A stretch of DNA of 64,000 nucleotides from Trinickia diaoshuihuensis. GTDB lineage: Bacteria; Pseudomonadota; Gammaproteobacteria; Burkholderiales; Burkholderiaceae. The translations under genes and the position numbers were made by a program. The stretch spans positions 32,365-96,364 of the forward strand of contig NZ_QUBS01000076.1 of assembly GCF_003390925.1 (NCBI RefSeq), read 5' to 3'. The notes below the pieces were generated by a model. It was not told where the DNA came from and did not search any database. It worked only from the letters and a program-made list of their open reading frames with translations. This document shows, piece by piece, positions 34,970 to 43,647 of this stretch; within the stretch, counting starts at the first letter, position 1; every line of letters begins with the position of its first letter.

Positions 34970-35284
34970 AAAGCAACGGCGGGGCGCGGCGGCGCGTAGG
35001 GAACGTCGCAAAAGGTGAGCCTTTACGGGACCTTCGCTCGGTGAGGCCGGTCGGAGCAGTCGACTTCACGTTAAAGGGCGCGTCCTCGCTCACGGCGTGT
35101 CGCACCGCGGGGTGAAAGGTGAGGATTTTCGGGAGCTTGTATTCCAACATGTGGGCAAGATAGACAGCCTTGGTCTCCTCTGCGCGATTCATGCGATCAT
35201 CGACGGTTCCGACGTGGCTTCGCCCGTCAACGCCATTGCGACTACTTGCCGGACTGCGAGCCGGCCCAACTGGAGAATCCGACG
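34970..35284. other. Intergenic region with two dispersed iterons
   Basis: A 315-base gap between mntH and the aldehyde dehydrogenase. Two iterons lie in it and no gene is seen. Confidence 0.65.
35014..35134 (-). repeat. Two distal dispersed iterons
   Basis: GGTGAGCCTTTACGGGA (35014-35030) and GGTGAGGATTTTCGGGA (35118-35134), both minus orientation. They are the most distant copies I see, about 24 kb from the origin array. Confidence 0.85.
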
Positions 35285-36865
35285 ATGCAGATCACGGGAG
35301 ACATGCTGATCGGCGGCGCCTCGGTGCGCGGTACCGCCGGAACGCTGCGCGCGTTCGACCCCGCCCGTAACGCCGAACTCGAGCCGGCCTTCGGCGCCGG
35401 AGACGCCGGCGACGTCGATCGCGCCTGCCGGCTGGCGCAGGCCGCGTTCGATCCTTTCCGGCATGCGCCGCTCGAGGTGCGCGCACGGTTGCTGGAGACG
35501 ATCGGCGAACGCATCCTCGCACTGGGCGACGCGTTGATCGAACGCGCGCATGCCGAATCGGCGTTGCCCAAGGCGCGCCTCGAAGGCGAGCGGGCACGCA
35601 CGGTCGGCCAACTCAAGCTGTTCGCGCAAGTCGTGCGTGACGGCCGCTGGCTCGGCGCAACGCTCGATTCCGCCCTGCCCGAGCGCAAACCGTTGCCGCG
35701 CTCCGATCTGCGTTTGCAAAAGATCCCGGTGGGTCCCGTCGCCGTGTTCGGCGCCAGCAACTTTCCGCTTGCCTTTTCAGTTGCGGGCGGCGATACGGCA
35801 TCCGCATTGGCCGCCGGTTGCCCCGTCGTCGTCAAGGCGCACCCCGCGCACTTGGGGACGTCGGAACTCGTGGGGCGGGCGATTCAAGAGGCGGTCGCCG
35901 AGTGCGGTTTGCCGGCCGGCGTGTTCGCGCTCGTGATCGGCGCGGGCAATGCCGTGGGTGAAGCGCTCGTCGCTCATCCGGCGATCAAGGCTGTCGGTTT
36001 CACGGGTTCGCGCGGCGGCGGCATCGCGCTGACGAATATCGCCGCGCGTCGCCGCGAGCCGATTCCCGTCTATGCGGAAATGAGCAGTATCAACCCGTTC
36101 TTCGTGTTGCCCGGTGCGTTGGAAACGCGGGCCGAGGTGATCGCGAACGGGTTCGTCGACTCGCTGACGCTCGGCGTCGGTCAGTTCTGCACGAACCCGG
36201 GGCTCGTGGTCATCCTCGACGGTCCGAACCGGCAAGCTTTCGTTGACGCCGCCTCGAAGGCGCTCGAGAAGAAGGGCGCGCAAACGATGCTGACCGCCGG
36301 CATCGCGAGCGCCTATCGCGACGGCATCGGCAAGCGGGCCGCCATGGTCGGCGTGACGCAAATCGGACAGGGCACGAGTACGGATGCGCCGCATTCGGCT
36401 TTGCCCGCGCTCTTCGCCACGACGCAATCGCGTTTCCTCGCGGAGCCCCCGCTCGAGGACGAGATTTTCGGGCCGACGTCGCTGATCGTCACCTGTGAGA
36501 GCGTCGACGAAATGGTGCATCTGGCCGAGCACCTCGAAGGGCAACTAACCGCGACGCTGCACCTGGAGCAAAGCGACATCGAACTCGCGCGCCGGCTCGT
36601 GCCGACGCTGGAGCGCAAGGCCGGCCGCATCTTGGCGAACGGATTCCCGACGGGCGTCGAGGTGTCGCACGCGATGGTGCACGGCGGGCCGTTCCCGGCC
36701 ACCTCCGATTCGCGCACGACGTCGGTGGGCTCGCTCGCGATCGAGCGGTTCCTGCGGCCTGTCTGCTATCAGGACCTGCCCGCCGAACTGCTGCCGCAAG
36801 CCGTACAGGACGACAATCCGTTGAACCTCTGGCGTCTGCGCGACGGTACGCTCGAACGCCGCTGA
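35285..36865 (+). CDS. Alpha-ketoglutaric semialdehyde dehydrogenase (2,5-dioxovalerate dehydrogenase)
   Basis: A 526-residue aldehyde dehydrogenase of the KGSADH group, full length. It oxidises 2,5-dioxovalerate to 2-oxoglutarate with NAD(P)+ in pentose, glucarate or hydroxyproline catabolism. Visible: [20 protein letters not shown] (cofactor site), GFTGSRGGG, the general-base Glu region [14 protein letters not shown], the catalytic Cys in VGQFCTNPG, and the C-terminal [14 protein letters not shown] typical of this group. GGAG precedes the ATG at 35285. No other sugar-acid gene is adjacent, so its pathway is not shown by context. Confidence 0.93.
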   Translation: MQITGDMLIGGASVRGTAGTLRAFDPARNAELEPAFGAGDAGDVDRACRLAQAAFDPFRHAPLEVRARLLETIGERILALGDALIERAHAESALPKARLEGERARTVGQLKLFAQVVRDGRWLGATLDSALPERKPLPRSDLRLQKIPVGPVAVFGASNFPLAFSVAGGDTASALAAGCPVVVKAHPAHLGTSELVGRAIQEAVAECGLPAGVFALVIGAGNAVGEALVAHPAIKAVGFTGSRGGGIALTNIAARRREPIPVYAEMSSINPFFVLPGALETRAEVIANGFVDSLTLGVGQFCTNPGLVVILDGPNRQAFVDAASKALEKKGAQTMLTAGIASAYRDGIGKRAAMVGVTQIGQGTSTDAPHSALPALFATTQSRFLAEPPLEDEIFGPTSLIVTCESVDEMVHLAEHLEGQLTATLHLEQSDIELARRLVPTLERKAGRILANGFPTGVEVSHAMVHGGPFPATSDSRTTSVGSLAIERFLRPVCYQDLPAELLPQAVQDDNPLNLWRLRDGTLERR

Positions 36866-36884
36866 TCGAGCGATCGCTCCAAAC

Positions 36885-36916
36885 CGGCCGAGGATGGTGA
36901 TGACCGTCTTCGGCCG
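36885..36916 (+). terminator. Hairpin after the aldehyde dehydrogenase gene
   Basis: CGGCCGAGGA and TCTTCGGCCG pair at 9 of 10 positions around a 12-nt loop, 20 nt after the stop codon. There is no clear U-tract, so it may be a weak or Rho-assisted terminator. Confidence 0.4.
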
Positions 36917-36994
36917 AGCCTGCCTCGTGCATACTTAGGTGCCCACTTAGGCGGCGTTGCCGCTCGGGTGCGGCCTCTTTACCTCATTGAACCG

Positions 36995-37597
36995 TCAACC
37001 GCCGACGCGATAAACGCGTCCCGTCTGGGCGCCTTCGACGCTGCGGCAATAGGCCAGCGCGGCGCGCTCGGCGCTGACCGCCTCGAACCCGCGAAAGTAG
37101 GGGCCATAGGCGTCGAGCGACTCCTGGAGCACGGTGGGGCTCACGAGGTTGATGCGCAGGCCGCGCGGCAATTCGATCGCCGCGCCGCGAACGAAGCCTT
37201 CGAGGGCGAGGTTCACGGTGGTGGCGTTGATACCTTCGCGAATCGGCTCGTCGGCCAAAATGCCGCTCGTCAGCGTGAACGAGCCGCCGTCGTTGACATG
37301 GTGCTGGGCCGCGAGCACGACGTTGACCTGCCCCATGAGCTTGTCGCGCAGTCCGATCCAAAACTGATCCGCCGTCATCTCGTGAAACGGCCCGAAATGG
37401 ACCTTGCCGATCGTCGTGACGACGGCATCGACGCGCCCGATCTCGTGGAAAAGACGTTCGACGTTCGGCAGGTTCGTTACGTCGACGTGATAGTCGCCAT
37501 GCGACGCACCGACTGTGATGACCTCATGACGTGGCTTCAATTGCGCGCACACGGCTTGGCCGAGCGTACCGCTCGCCCCGATCACGACGATTTTCAT
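36995..37597 (-). CDS. Short-chain dehydrogenase-like protein lacking the YxxxK motif
   Basis: A 200-residue Rossmann protein. The N terminus (KIVVIGASGTLGQAVCAQL) is a normal dinucleotide-binding loop (GASGTLG), and NxAG-like VVTTIGKVHFG is present. The usual catalytic Tyr-x3-Lys is missing: after LTSGIL the sequence reads ADEPIREGINATTVNLALEG. Thus the Ser of the triad may remain (TLTSGIL) but Tyr and Lys do not. This occurs in a known short SDR subgroup. It could be a reductase with a different mechanism or a binding protein. No obvious operon partner. Confidence 0.88.
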   Translation of the reverse strand: MKIVVIGASGTLGQAVCAQLKPRHEVITVGASHGDYHVDVTNLPNVERLFHEIGRVDAVVTTIGKVHFGPFHEMTADQFWIGLRDKLMGQVNVVLAAQHHVNDGGSFTLTSGILADEPIREGINATTVNLALEGFVRGAAIELPRGLRINLVSPTVLQESLDAYGPYFRGFEAVSAERAALAYCRSVEGAQTGRVYRVGG

Positions 37598-37653
37598 GCT
37601 CGCTCCCAAACGGATGAGGCGGCCGGAGCGCACGGTGCCCGCCGCATGAAGCA

Positions 37654-38121
37654 TTATGGACGCGTATCGAGCCGGATGCGCAAAGGCAGTGCGAGCAAAA
37701 CGGCGGCGACGAGCTTGGCCGCGAGTTCGAGGGAGGTCACTGCCGCGCCGAGCGGAAAGTTTCGCCATTCGAGCGGCAGTAGCGGCGACACGAGCGCGAC
37801 CGACGCGAGGCACAGCACGACGATGAGCCAGCGCGCCCATGCATGACGCAGCGCGACGAACGTATAAAGTACCCCGACGATGACGCGGGCCGTCAACGCG
37901 GCCGCAAGCGAAGACGAGACCGCGCCGCCGCTCTGTCCCGGCATCGACGTAAACTGCGCGAGCGGCAGCTCCAACCAGGCGAGCGCATAGCTCACGCCGA
38001 GGCAGGCGAGCGCGGCCGAGAAACGCCGAGCCGAGGCGGACTCCAGCGCAGCGCGGCGCGTGCGCAAAGCCCGGCTGACACGCCGCATGGGAGCGTTGGG
38101 TAACGGATGGCTCGCGTTCAT
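37654..38121 (-). CDS. Hypothetical membrane protein
   Basis: A 155-residue protein if the ATG at 38121 is used; an alternative start at 38199 would add 26 residues. Four hydrophobic segments are seen (FSAALACLGVSYALAWLELP, AALTARVIVGVLYTFVALR, WARWLIVVLCLASVALVSPL, TSLELAAKLVAAVLLALPL). I do not recognise the family. No strong ribosome-binding site supports either start. It is probably an inner-membrane protein. Confidence 0.65.
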   Translation of the reverse strand: MNASHPLPNAPMRRVSRALRTRRAALESASARRFSAALACLGVSYALAWLELPLAQFTSMPGQSGGAVSSSLAAALTARVIVGVLYTFVALRHAWARWLIVVLCLASVALVSPLLPLEWRNFPLGAAVTSLELAAKLVAAVLLALPLRIRLDTRP

Positions 38122-38528
38122 GAAGGCTCGCTGGTAGGTGGACACGATTCGTCGGCTCGTCACTGAGCCAGCATCGAGCGTGCACACTCGTTCCGACATC
38201 CTAACGCAGCCGCGAACAATCGCAAGCGAAGCGCGGGCGTGAAAAGTGGGCGGGCGCACGATTGCGGGGCACGACTCCTCTGCGCAAATGGCGCATGCGA
38301 ATGCAAAAGCCGTTCCGGCTTCGACGGGGCTTGGCCTCGCGGCCCGTCGACTTCGATGGGTGGAAAATCGGCGATTTTTTCCATAGAAGCGACGTTCCCT
38401 ACAGAGTATGATTCGAATCCTGCGAGGCCGGCGCCCGTGGTGAAAACGCAGTCAGGCGCTCGTCTCTCGCGGCTGCGCGACGTGTCGCACGACGTCGCGG
38501 CAAGCGTATACAGGGAGGCAGGTGACTC
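38122..38528. other. Intergenic region with AAAATCG palindrome
   Basis: A 407-base gap between divergent genes. The odd palindrome AAAATCG-G-CGATTTT (38364-38378) lies centrally and may be a regulator-binding site; otherwise no feature is seen. Confidence 0.5.
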
Positions 38529-38765
38529 ATGCATCACCCCGACGCCGCATTCACGCATCGCGGATACTTGCTCAATTGCGCGCCCGCGCGGGCAGGAGAC
38601 GGCACCTTTCAGCCGTACGTCGTCATCTCGCGCTCGAGCGACGGCGAGCTCGTGGCGAACCGCTTTTTCCCGAACGACTTGCGTTTTGCCGAGGAAGCGG
38701 CTGCGATCGCCCATGCACGCGATTGGGCCGTGCGCTGGATCGACGCAAGCAGTCTGACGGTTTAA
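38529..38765 (+). CDS. Conserved-looking hypothetical protein, 78 residues
   Basis: A 78-residue protein. AGGGAGG lies about 10 nt upstream of the ATG. The sequence (PYVVISRSSDGELVANRFFP, RDWAVRWIDA) resembles small hypothetical proteins widespread in Burkholderiaceae, possibly a compact alpha/beta fold. No catalytic residues or signal peptide. A longer frame that starts just upstream in another phase runs into epsC and is a shadow. Confidence 0.65.
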   Translation: MHHPDAAFTHRGYLLNCAPARAGDGTFQPYVVISRSSDGELVANRFFPNDLRFAEEAAAIAHARDWAVRWIDASSLTV

Positions 38766-38842
38766 CGGGCTGCTCGCGCAAGGTAGAACGAAACGCGGTA
38801 ATCTCGCCGGATTGCCCGACCTTCGCTGCATATTTCATCTCT

Positions 38843-39787
38843 ATGTCGAATCCGCTTTCCCGCCAATGGGGCCTCGACCAAATCGTGGCCGAGCTGCGTG
38901 CCTCGCGCGAAGAGTTGCATCGAACCCGCCATCCGCGCGGCATTCGAGCGCTGCCTTCGCGCGACGCCATCGTCGGCATCGTCGAGGGCCTGCGCGCCGC
39001 AATGTTTCCGACGCACTACGGCGCGCCCGATTTGACCGACGAAAGCGTCGATTACTATGTCGGCCAGACGCTCGAGAGCACCCTTCGGCTGCTATGCGAG
39101 CAGGTGCGCCGCGCACTGCGTTTCCTGCCCGAGCATGCCGATACGCCGGAAGCCGCGCTCGACGCGCGCGCCTTCGAGATTACGCGCGAGCTGGGCGCGC
39201 AGTTGCCGAGCATCCGCGCGACGCTCGTGAGCGACATCCAAGCCGCGCACATCGGCGATCCGGCGGCGCAGCACATCACCGAAATTTTGCTGTGCTACCC
39301 CGGCGTGCTGGCCATCATGCATCACCGGCTGGCTCATGCGTTGCATCGGCTCGGCGTGCCGTTGCTCGCGCGCTTCATCAATGAAATTGCCCACTCGGCT
39401 ACGGGTATCGACATTCACCCGGGCGCGCAAATCGGCCGCAGCTTTTTCATCGACCACGGTACCGGCGTCGTGATCGGCGAGACCGCAATCATCGGCGAGC
39501 GCGTTCGTCTCTATCAAGCGGTGACGCTTGGGGCGAAGAGCTTTCCGGCGGATGCGGACGGCACGCTCGTCAAGGGCCATGCGCGCCATCCGATCGTCGA
39601 GGACGACGTCGTCATATACGCCGGTGCGACGATTCTCGGGCGCGTGACGATCGGCCGTGGCGCTGTGATCGGCGGCAACGTTTGGCTCACGCATAGCGTT
39701 GCGGCGGGGGCCAGCGTGTCGCAAGGCAATGTCCGAGAAGGCGCCCGCGGCGACGACGGCGAGCCGCGAGGACGCGCACGGCGATGA
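38843..39787 (+). CDS. epsC: Serine O-acetyltransferase, EpsC type
   Basis: A 314-residue enzyme making O-acetylserine from serine and acetyl-CoA for cysteine synthesis. It has the long N-terminal helical domain (about residues 1-170) and the C-terminal left-handed beta helix with hexapeptide repeats (ATGIDIHPGAQIGRSFFIDH, then GTGVVIGETAIIG). The catalytic His is in DHGTGVVIG. The length fits the EpsC branch rather than CysE. The end overlaps the next gene by 4 nt (ATGA), an unusual coupling with an AraC regulator. Confidence 0.92.
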   Translation: MSNPLSRQWGLDQIVAELRASREELHRTRHPRGIRALPSRDAIVGIVEGLRAAMFPTHYGAPDLTDESVDYYVGQTLESTLRLLCEQVRRALRFLPEHADTPEAALDARAFEITRELGAQLPSIRATLVSDIQAAHIGDPAAQHITEILLCYPGVLAIMHHRLAHALHRLGVPLLARFINEIAHSATGIDIHPGAQIGRSFFIDHGTGVVIGETAIIGERVRLYQAVTLGAKSFPADADGTLVKGHARHPIVEDDVVIYAGATILGRVTIGRGAVIGGNVWLTHSVAAGASVSQGNVREGARGDDGEPRGRARR

Positions 39788-40617
39788 GCCGCGCCGACGT
39801 CGTCATGTATCGCAGCGCCGTGGCGGGCGTGCAGGCGACGGCGGCCGATACGGCGCGAACGTTCGCGCGCCATTCGCATGACACGTTCGGCGTGGGTCTC
39901 GTCGTTCGCGGCGCGCAGCGCTCGGCGAGCGGGCGCGGGCCCGTGCAAGCGGCGGCCGGCGATATCATCACCGTCAACCCCGGGGAGGTCCATGACGGCA
40001 GTCCTTTCGACGAGCGCGGAAGGGCCTGGCGCATGCTCTACTTCGAGCCCACGCTCGTGCACGATGTGGCGCGAGAACTCGGCGCGGCCACGCCCGTATC
40101 GGTCGAACTCGAGCAGCCCGTGCTGCGCGACGCGGCGTTTGCGGCGCGCTTCGAGCGCGGATTTGCCGCCGCCATCGGCGCGGAGGCCGCGCTCGACCGT
40201 TTGGCCTGCGACGAAGCGCTTTATTTGTTGATCGCCGACCTCGTGCGCCGGCATACGACGGCGCGATCGCGCGCACGGAGCGGCACCATGGACGATGCCT
40301 TCGGTGCTCGCATCCGTCGCGTCAAAGCACGCATCGACGACGATCCTTGCAAAGCGGTTTCGTTGACGGATCTTGCCGACGAAGCGGGTCTGAGCCGATT
40401 CCAACTGCTGCGCGGTTTTGCGCGCGATACAGGCCTGCCGCCGCACGCTTACTTGATACAGCGGCGCATTGCGCTCGCGAGGCGCCTCATCGAACGCGGC
40501 TTGCCGTTGGCCGAGGCGGCGGCGGGGGCCGGTTTCGCCGATCAGAGCCATATGACGCGCGCGTTCGCGCGCGCCTTCGGCATTACGCCGTCCCAGTACG
40601 CGGGCGCGGTTCGATAG
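39784..40617 (+). CDS. AraC-family regulator with cupin-like N-terminal domain
   Basis: A 277-residue regulator. Residues 1-160 form an AraC-type cupin ligand domain (HSHDTFGVGLVVRG, GDIITVNPGEVHDGSPF). Two C-terminal helix-turn-helix units follow (SLTDLADEAGLSRFQLLRGF and PLAEAAAGAGFADQSHMTRA, about residues 200-270). It starts within the epsC stop codon. The EamA exporter gene lies 100 nt downstream and is a plausible target, since such regulator-exporter pairs are common. Confidence 0.92.
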   Translation: MSRADVVMYRSAVAGVQATAADTARTFARHSHDTFGVGLVVRGAQRSASGRGPVQAAAGDIITVNPGEVHDGSPFDERGRAWRMLYFEPTLVHDVARELGAATPVSVELEQPVLRDAAFAARFERGFAAAIGAEAALDRLACDEALYLLIADLVRRHTTARSRARSGTMDDAFGARIRRVKARIDDDPCKAVSLTDLADEAGLSRFQLLRGFARDTGLPPHAYLIQRRIALARRLIERGLPLAEAAAGAGFADQSHMTRAFARAFGITPSQYAGAVR

Positions 40618-40717
40618 CCCGCCGGCCGCGCGTTCCCCGTCTCCTGCAATTTCGTTCAAGACCGCCTGCGGCTGCCTATTTAAGCTGCCTCGCATTCGTT
40701 GACTTCGGAGCGAGACG

Positions 40718-41668
40718 ATGGGTTCGCGTTTCACGGGTTATGTGTTTTGTACCTTGGCCATGATCGGCGTCGGCAGCACTGTCGTGGCGAGCAAAGTGAT
40801 CGCGCACGGATTGCCGCCGTTCTCGGCTACCGCGCTGCGCTTTGCAATAGCCTTTCCGCTGTTCGCGTTAGCAATGAAACTGATGGGCCAAGGATGGCCG
40901 CGCGTGAGCCGGCGCGAGGCGTCGCTGCTCGTGTTGCAGGCAGCCTCGGGCAGTGTCGGCTACACCGTCCTGCTGTTGAGCGGCATGCGGCTCACCTCGG
41001 CTACCGATGCGGGCGTGATTGCCGGCACGCTTCCCGCGGTGGCCGCGCTCGTTGCGATCGTCGCGCTGCGCGAGCGGCCGGGTGTGCTGACGCTCGGCGC
41101 CGTTGCCTTGGCTACCGTGGGCGTGATCGTCTGCACCCTTCATACGGACGATGCGTCGGCCCACGGTGCGGCGGGCGCATCGGCATCGATGCTGCTCGGC
41201 GATGCCTTCGTGCTGCTGGCCGTGCTGTGCGAGGCGTTTTTCATTTTGCTGAACAAGCGATTGAAAACGCCGGTCTCGCCATTGCAGATGTCGACGCTGA
41301 TGTCGGGTATCGGGCTTGCCGTATCGCTGGTGCCGGCACTGATCGAACGGCCGTGGGGCTTGCGCTATGACGGTCCCGCCGTGGCGGCTGTCGTCTATTA
41401 CGCGCTCGTGCCGACGGTCGGCGGATTCATGCTGTGGTTCGCGGGGGCCGCGCGTATCGCCGGTGCGCAGGCTAGCGCGTTGACCGCATTCGTTCCGATT
41501 TCCGCCGCGGCGTTCGCGGCGGCGGTCCTGCACGAAGCGATCGGCCCCGCGCAGTGGTGGGCGATCGCATGCGTGCTCGGCGCCGTATTGCTGATCGCAT
41601 CCGACGGCGCGCGTTCGAAGGTACGGGCAACCAAGCCGCCGCAGGCCGAGCGCGTGCGAGCCGGGTAG
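40718..41668 (+). CDS. EamA/DMT-family transporter
   Basis: A 316-residue protein with ten hydrophobic segments in two EamA repeats (first about residues 8-137, second about 155-300). Segment ALRFAIAFPLFALAMKLM and the second-repeat LLGDAFVLLAVLCEAFFILL are typical. Family members export amino acids or metabolites across the inner membrane. GGAGCGAG precedes the ATG. Substrate unknown; the neighbouring serine acetyltransferase makes an amino-acid-type substrate worth considering. Confidence 0.9.
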   Translation: MGSRFTGYVFCTLAMIGVGSTVVASKVIAHGLPPFSATALRFAIAFPLFALAMKLMGQGWPRVSRREASLLVLQAASGSVGYTVLLLSGMRLTSATDAGVIAGTLPAVAALVAIVALRERPGVLTLGAVALATVGVIVCTLHTDDASAHGAAGASASMLLGDAFVLLAVLCEAFFILLNKRLKTPVSPLQMSTLMSGIGLAVSLVPALIERPWGLRYDGPAVAAVVYYALVPTVGGFMLWFAGAARIAGAQASALTAFVPISAAAFAAAVLHEAIGPAQWWAIACVLGAVLLIASDGARSKVRATKPPQAERVRAG

Positions 41669-41682
41669 GGAGACTGACCGCG

Positions 41683-42348
41683 TCAGACGTTCGGGATGCT
41701 CATGCCGTCCGCATTGCCGACGATGGCGAGAAACTCGCGCCGCGTCGATGGATCGTCGCGGAACGAGCCGAGCATGCGCGAGGTCACCATCTGCACGCCC
41801 GGCTTGTGCACGCCGCGCGTCGTGATGCATTGATGGGCCGCTTCGAGAATGACGCCGACACCCTTCGGTTGCAGGATGTCGTTCAACGTATCGGCGATTT
41901 GCACCGTCATCTTCTCTTGGATTTGCAGACGCTTTGCAAAGGCATCGACGAGCCGAGCAAGCTTGGAAATCCCCACGACGCGATGGTTGGGCAGATAAGC
42001 GACGTGCGCGCGGCCGATGATCGGCACCATGTGATGCTCGCAGTAGCTCTCGAAGCGAATGTCCTTGAGCACGACCATTTCGTCGTAGCCCTCGACCTCT
42101 GAAAACGTGCGGGCGAGGATCTCGCGCGGATCGACCGCATAGCCCTCGAAAAACTCCTCATAGGCGCGCACGACGCGCGCCGGCGTATCGAGCAGGCCTT
42201 CCCGGGCCGGGTCGTCCCCGGCCCAGCGCAACAGCACGCGCACCGCTTGTTCCGCTTCCTCGCGGCTGGGCCGTGCCGGGGCCGCGTCGGCCCGCTTGGC
42301 ACGCGGGCTCGCCGCGCTTGCCTTCTTTGCTCGGGAACCTTCCTTCAT
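41683..42348 (-). CDS. folE: GTP cyclohydrolase I
   Basis: A 221-residue enzyme making dihydroneopterin triphosphate, the first step of tetrahydrofolate and pterin synthesis. An Ala/Lys/Arg-rich N-terminal extension of about 28 residues precedes the catalytic domain. Zinc and substrate residues are in [20 protein letters not shown] (Cys and His ligands) and [14 protein letters not shown] (second Cys, His). It converges with the EamA gene with 14 nt between and is divergent from the pcaD-like gene. The second-replicon location is common in this family of genomes. Confidence 0.96.
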   Translation of the reverse strand: MKEGSRAKKASAASPRAKRADAAPARPSREEAEQAVRVLLRWAGDDPAREGLLDTPARVVRAYEEFFEGYAVDPREILARTFSEVEGYDEMVVLKDIRFESYCEHHMVPIIGRAHVAYLPNHRVVGISKLARLVDAFAKRLQIQEKMTVQIADTLNDILQPKGVGVILEAAHQCITTRGVHKPGVQMVTSRMLGSFRDDPSTRREFLAIVGNADGMSIPNV

Positions 42349-42497
42349 CGCATACTCCTAGTTCTTATCGCCTGCACGGCGTGCGTAACGAGGGACATTG
42401 TTTCACGATTTTTGCTCGTGCGCCCGTCGCCTCCGACGCTGGAGCACAATGGCGTTTGAGCCGTCCCAACGCTTACGACCGTCGAGGAACTGCCGCT

Positions 42498-43289
42498 ATG
42501 CCTTTTGCCGTCATCAACGGAATACGTCTTCACTACCGCATCGACGGGATCGAGCACCGCGATGCGCCCTGGCTCGTGCTGGCCAACGCGCTCGGCGCGG
42601 ACCTCACGATGTGGGCACCGCAGATCGCGGCGTTTTCGTCGCGGTTTCGCGTTCTGCGGTTCGACACGCGTGGGCTAGGCTGCTCCGATGTGCCGCCGGG
42701 GCCCTATACGGTGGGGCAGTGGTGCGCCGATGTCCTGGGTTTGCTCGATGCATTCTCGATCGAACGGGCGCATTTCTGCGGCATATCGATGGGCGGACTG
42801 ATCGGTGTTGCGCTGGCCGCGCGGCATGGCGCACGCATCGATCGCGTCGTGCTCGCCCATACGGCGGCGCGGCTCGGAACGGAGCAAGTATGGCGTTCAC
42901 GCGCGCAGCAAGCTCGCGAGCAAGGGACGCGCTCGTTGGCCGACGCGACGCTGCAACGTTGGTTCAGCAGCGCGTTCGCGGCGCGCGAGCCGCTCGTGCA
43001 TGCGGCGATCCGCGATGCGTTCGCGCACATGGATAGCGAAGGCTATGCGAGCAACTGCGAGGCGATCGGCGCGACTGACTTGCGCGCGGAAACGAGTGCG
43101 ATCCACGCGCCGGCGCTGGTCATCACCGGCCGCGCCGACCCGTCCGTTCCTCCCGGCGATAGCCGGGCGCTTGCGCAGGCCATTGAAGGCGTACGTTTCG
43201 TCGAACTGGACGCGCAGCATCTATCGAACATCGAACGGGCGGACGAATTCACGCGGACGGTGCTCGACTTCCTATCGACACCGGGCTGA
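42498..43289 (+). CDS. pcaD: 3-oxoadipate enol-lactonase-like alpha/beta hydrolase
   Basis: A 263-residue alpha/beta hydrolase. Nucleophile elbow GISMGG (about residues 95-100), LVITGRADPSVPPGDS near the acid, and His in DAQHLSN. LVLANALGADLTMWAPQ and RFDTRGLGCSDVPPGPYTV are close to known PcaD sequences, which cleave the enol-lactone of the beta-ketoadipate pathway to 3-oxoadipate. No other pca genes are adjacent, so it may be a paralogue with a different ester or lactone. Divergent from folE. Confidence 0.85.
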   Translation: MPFAVINGIRLHYRIDGIEHRDAPWLVLANALGADLTMWAPQIAAFSSRFRVLRFDTRGLGCSDVPPGPYTVGQWCADVLGLLDAFSIERAHFCGISMGGLIGVALAARHGARIDRVVLAHTAARLGTEQVWRSRAQQAREQGTRSLADATLQRWFSSAFAAREPLVHAAIRDAFAHMDSEGYASNCEAIGATDLRAETSAIHAPALVITGRADPSVPPGDSRALAQAIEGVRFVELDAQHLSNIERADEFTRTVLDFLSTPG

Positions 43290-43312
43290 GGGATAGGGCG
43301 ATTGCCGCGCCG

Positions 43313-43561
43313 CTATTCCTCGGCGTCGTGCTCGGCGACGAAGCGAAGCAAATAGGCGCGTAGCGCCGCTTCGAGCGCCCGGTGATCGGCCACGCTCTTC
43401 GAACCGGCTTCTGCCTCTTCGCCGAACAGGCTGGGCGGTGCGTCGCAAACGCCCACTTCGAATCCTTCGCGCAGCACGCGGATTTCATGGGTGGCTTCGA
43501 GGTATTCCGCCACCCAATGGATACCTTCGATATGGACGCCAGTGCGAACGGATGCGGTCAT
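43313..43561 (-). CDS. Hypothetical protein, 82 residues
   Basis: An 82-residue acidic protein that I do not recognise. GAGGAGG lies about 7 nt upstream of the ATG at 43561, so translation is likely. The first half (EGIHWVAEYLEATHEIRVLR) and the C-terminal helix (ALEAALRAYLLRFVAEHDAE) give a small alpha/beta prediction. No signal peptide or motif. It ends close to the convergent hydrolase gene and may be cotranscribed with the MFS gene upstream. Confidence 0.65.
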   Translation of the reverse strand: MTASVRTGVHIEGIHWVAEYLEATHEIRVLREGFEVGVCDAPPSLFGEEAEAGSKSVADHRALEAALRAYLLRFVAEHDAEE

Positions 43562-43647
43562 CGCGAGCCTCCTCGGCAGCCAGAGTTACCGAAAGAGTAC
43601 GCCACTCGCGCACCGAGCGCACGCGCTATCGAGCCACGCCTGCGCGC

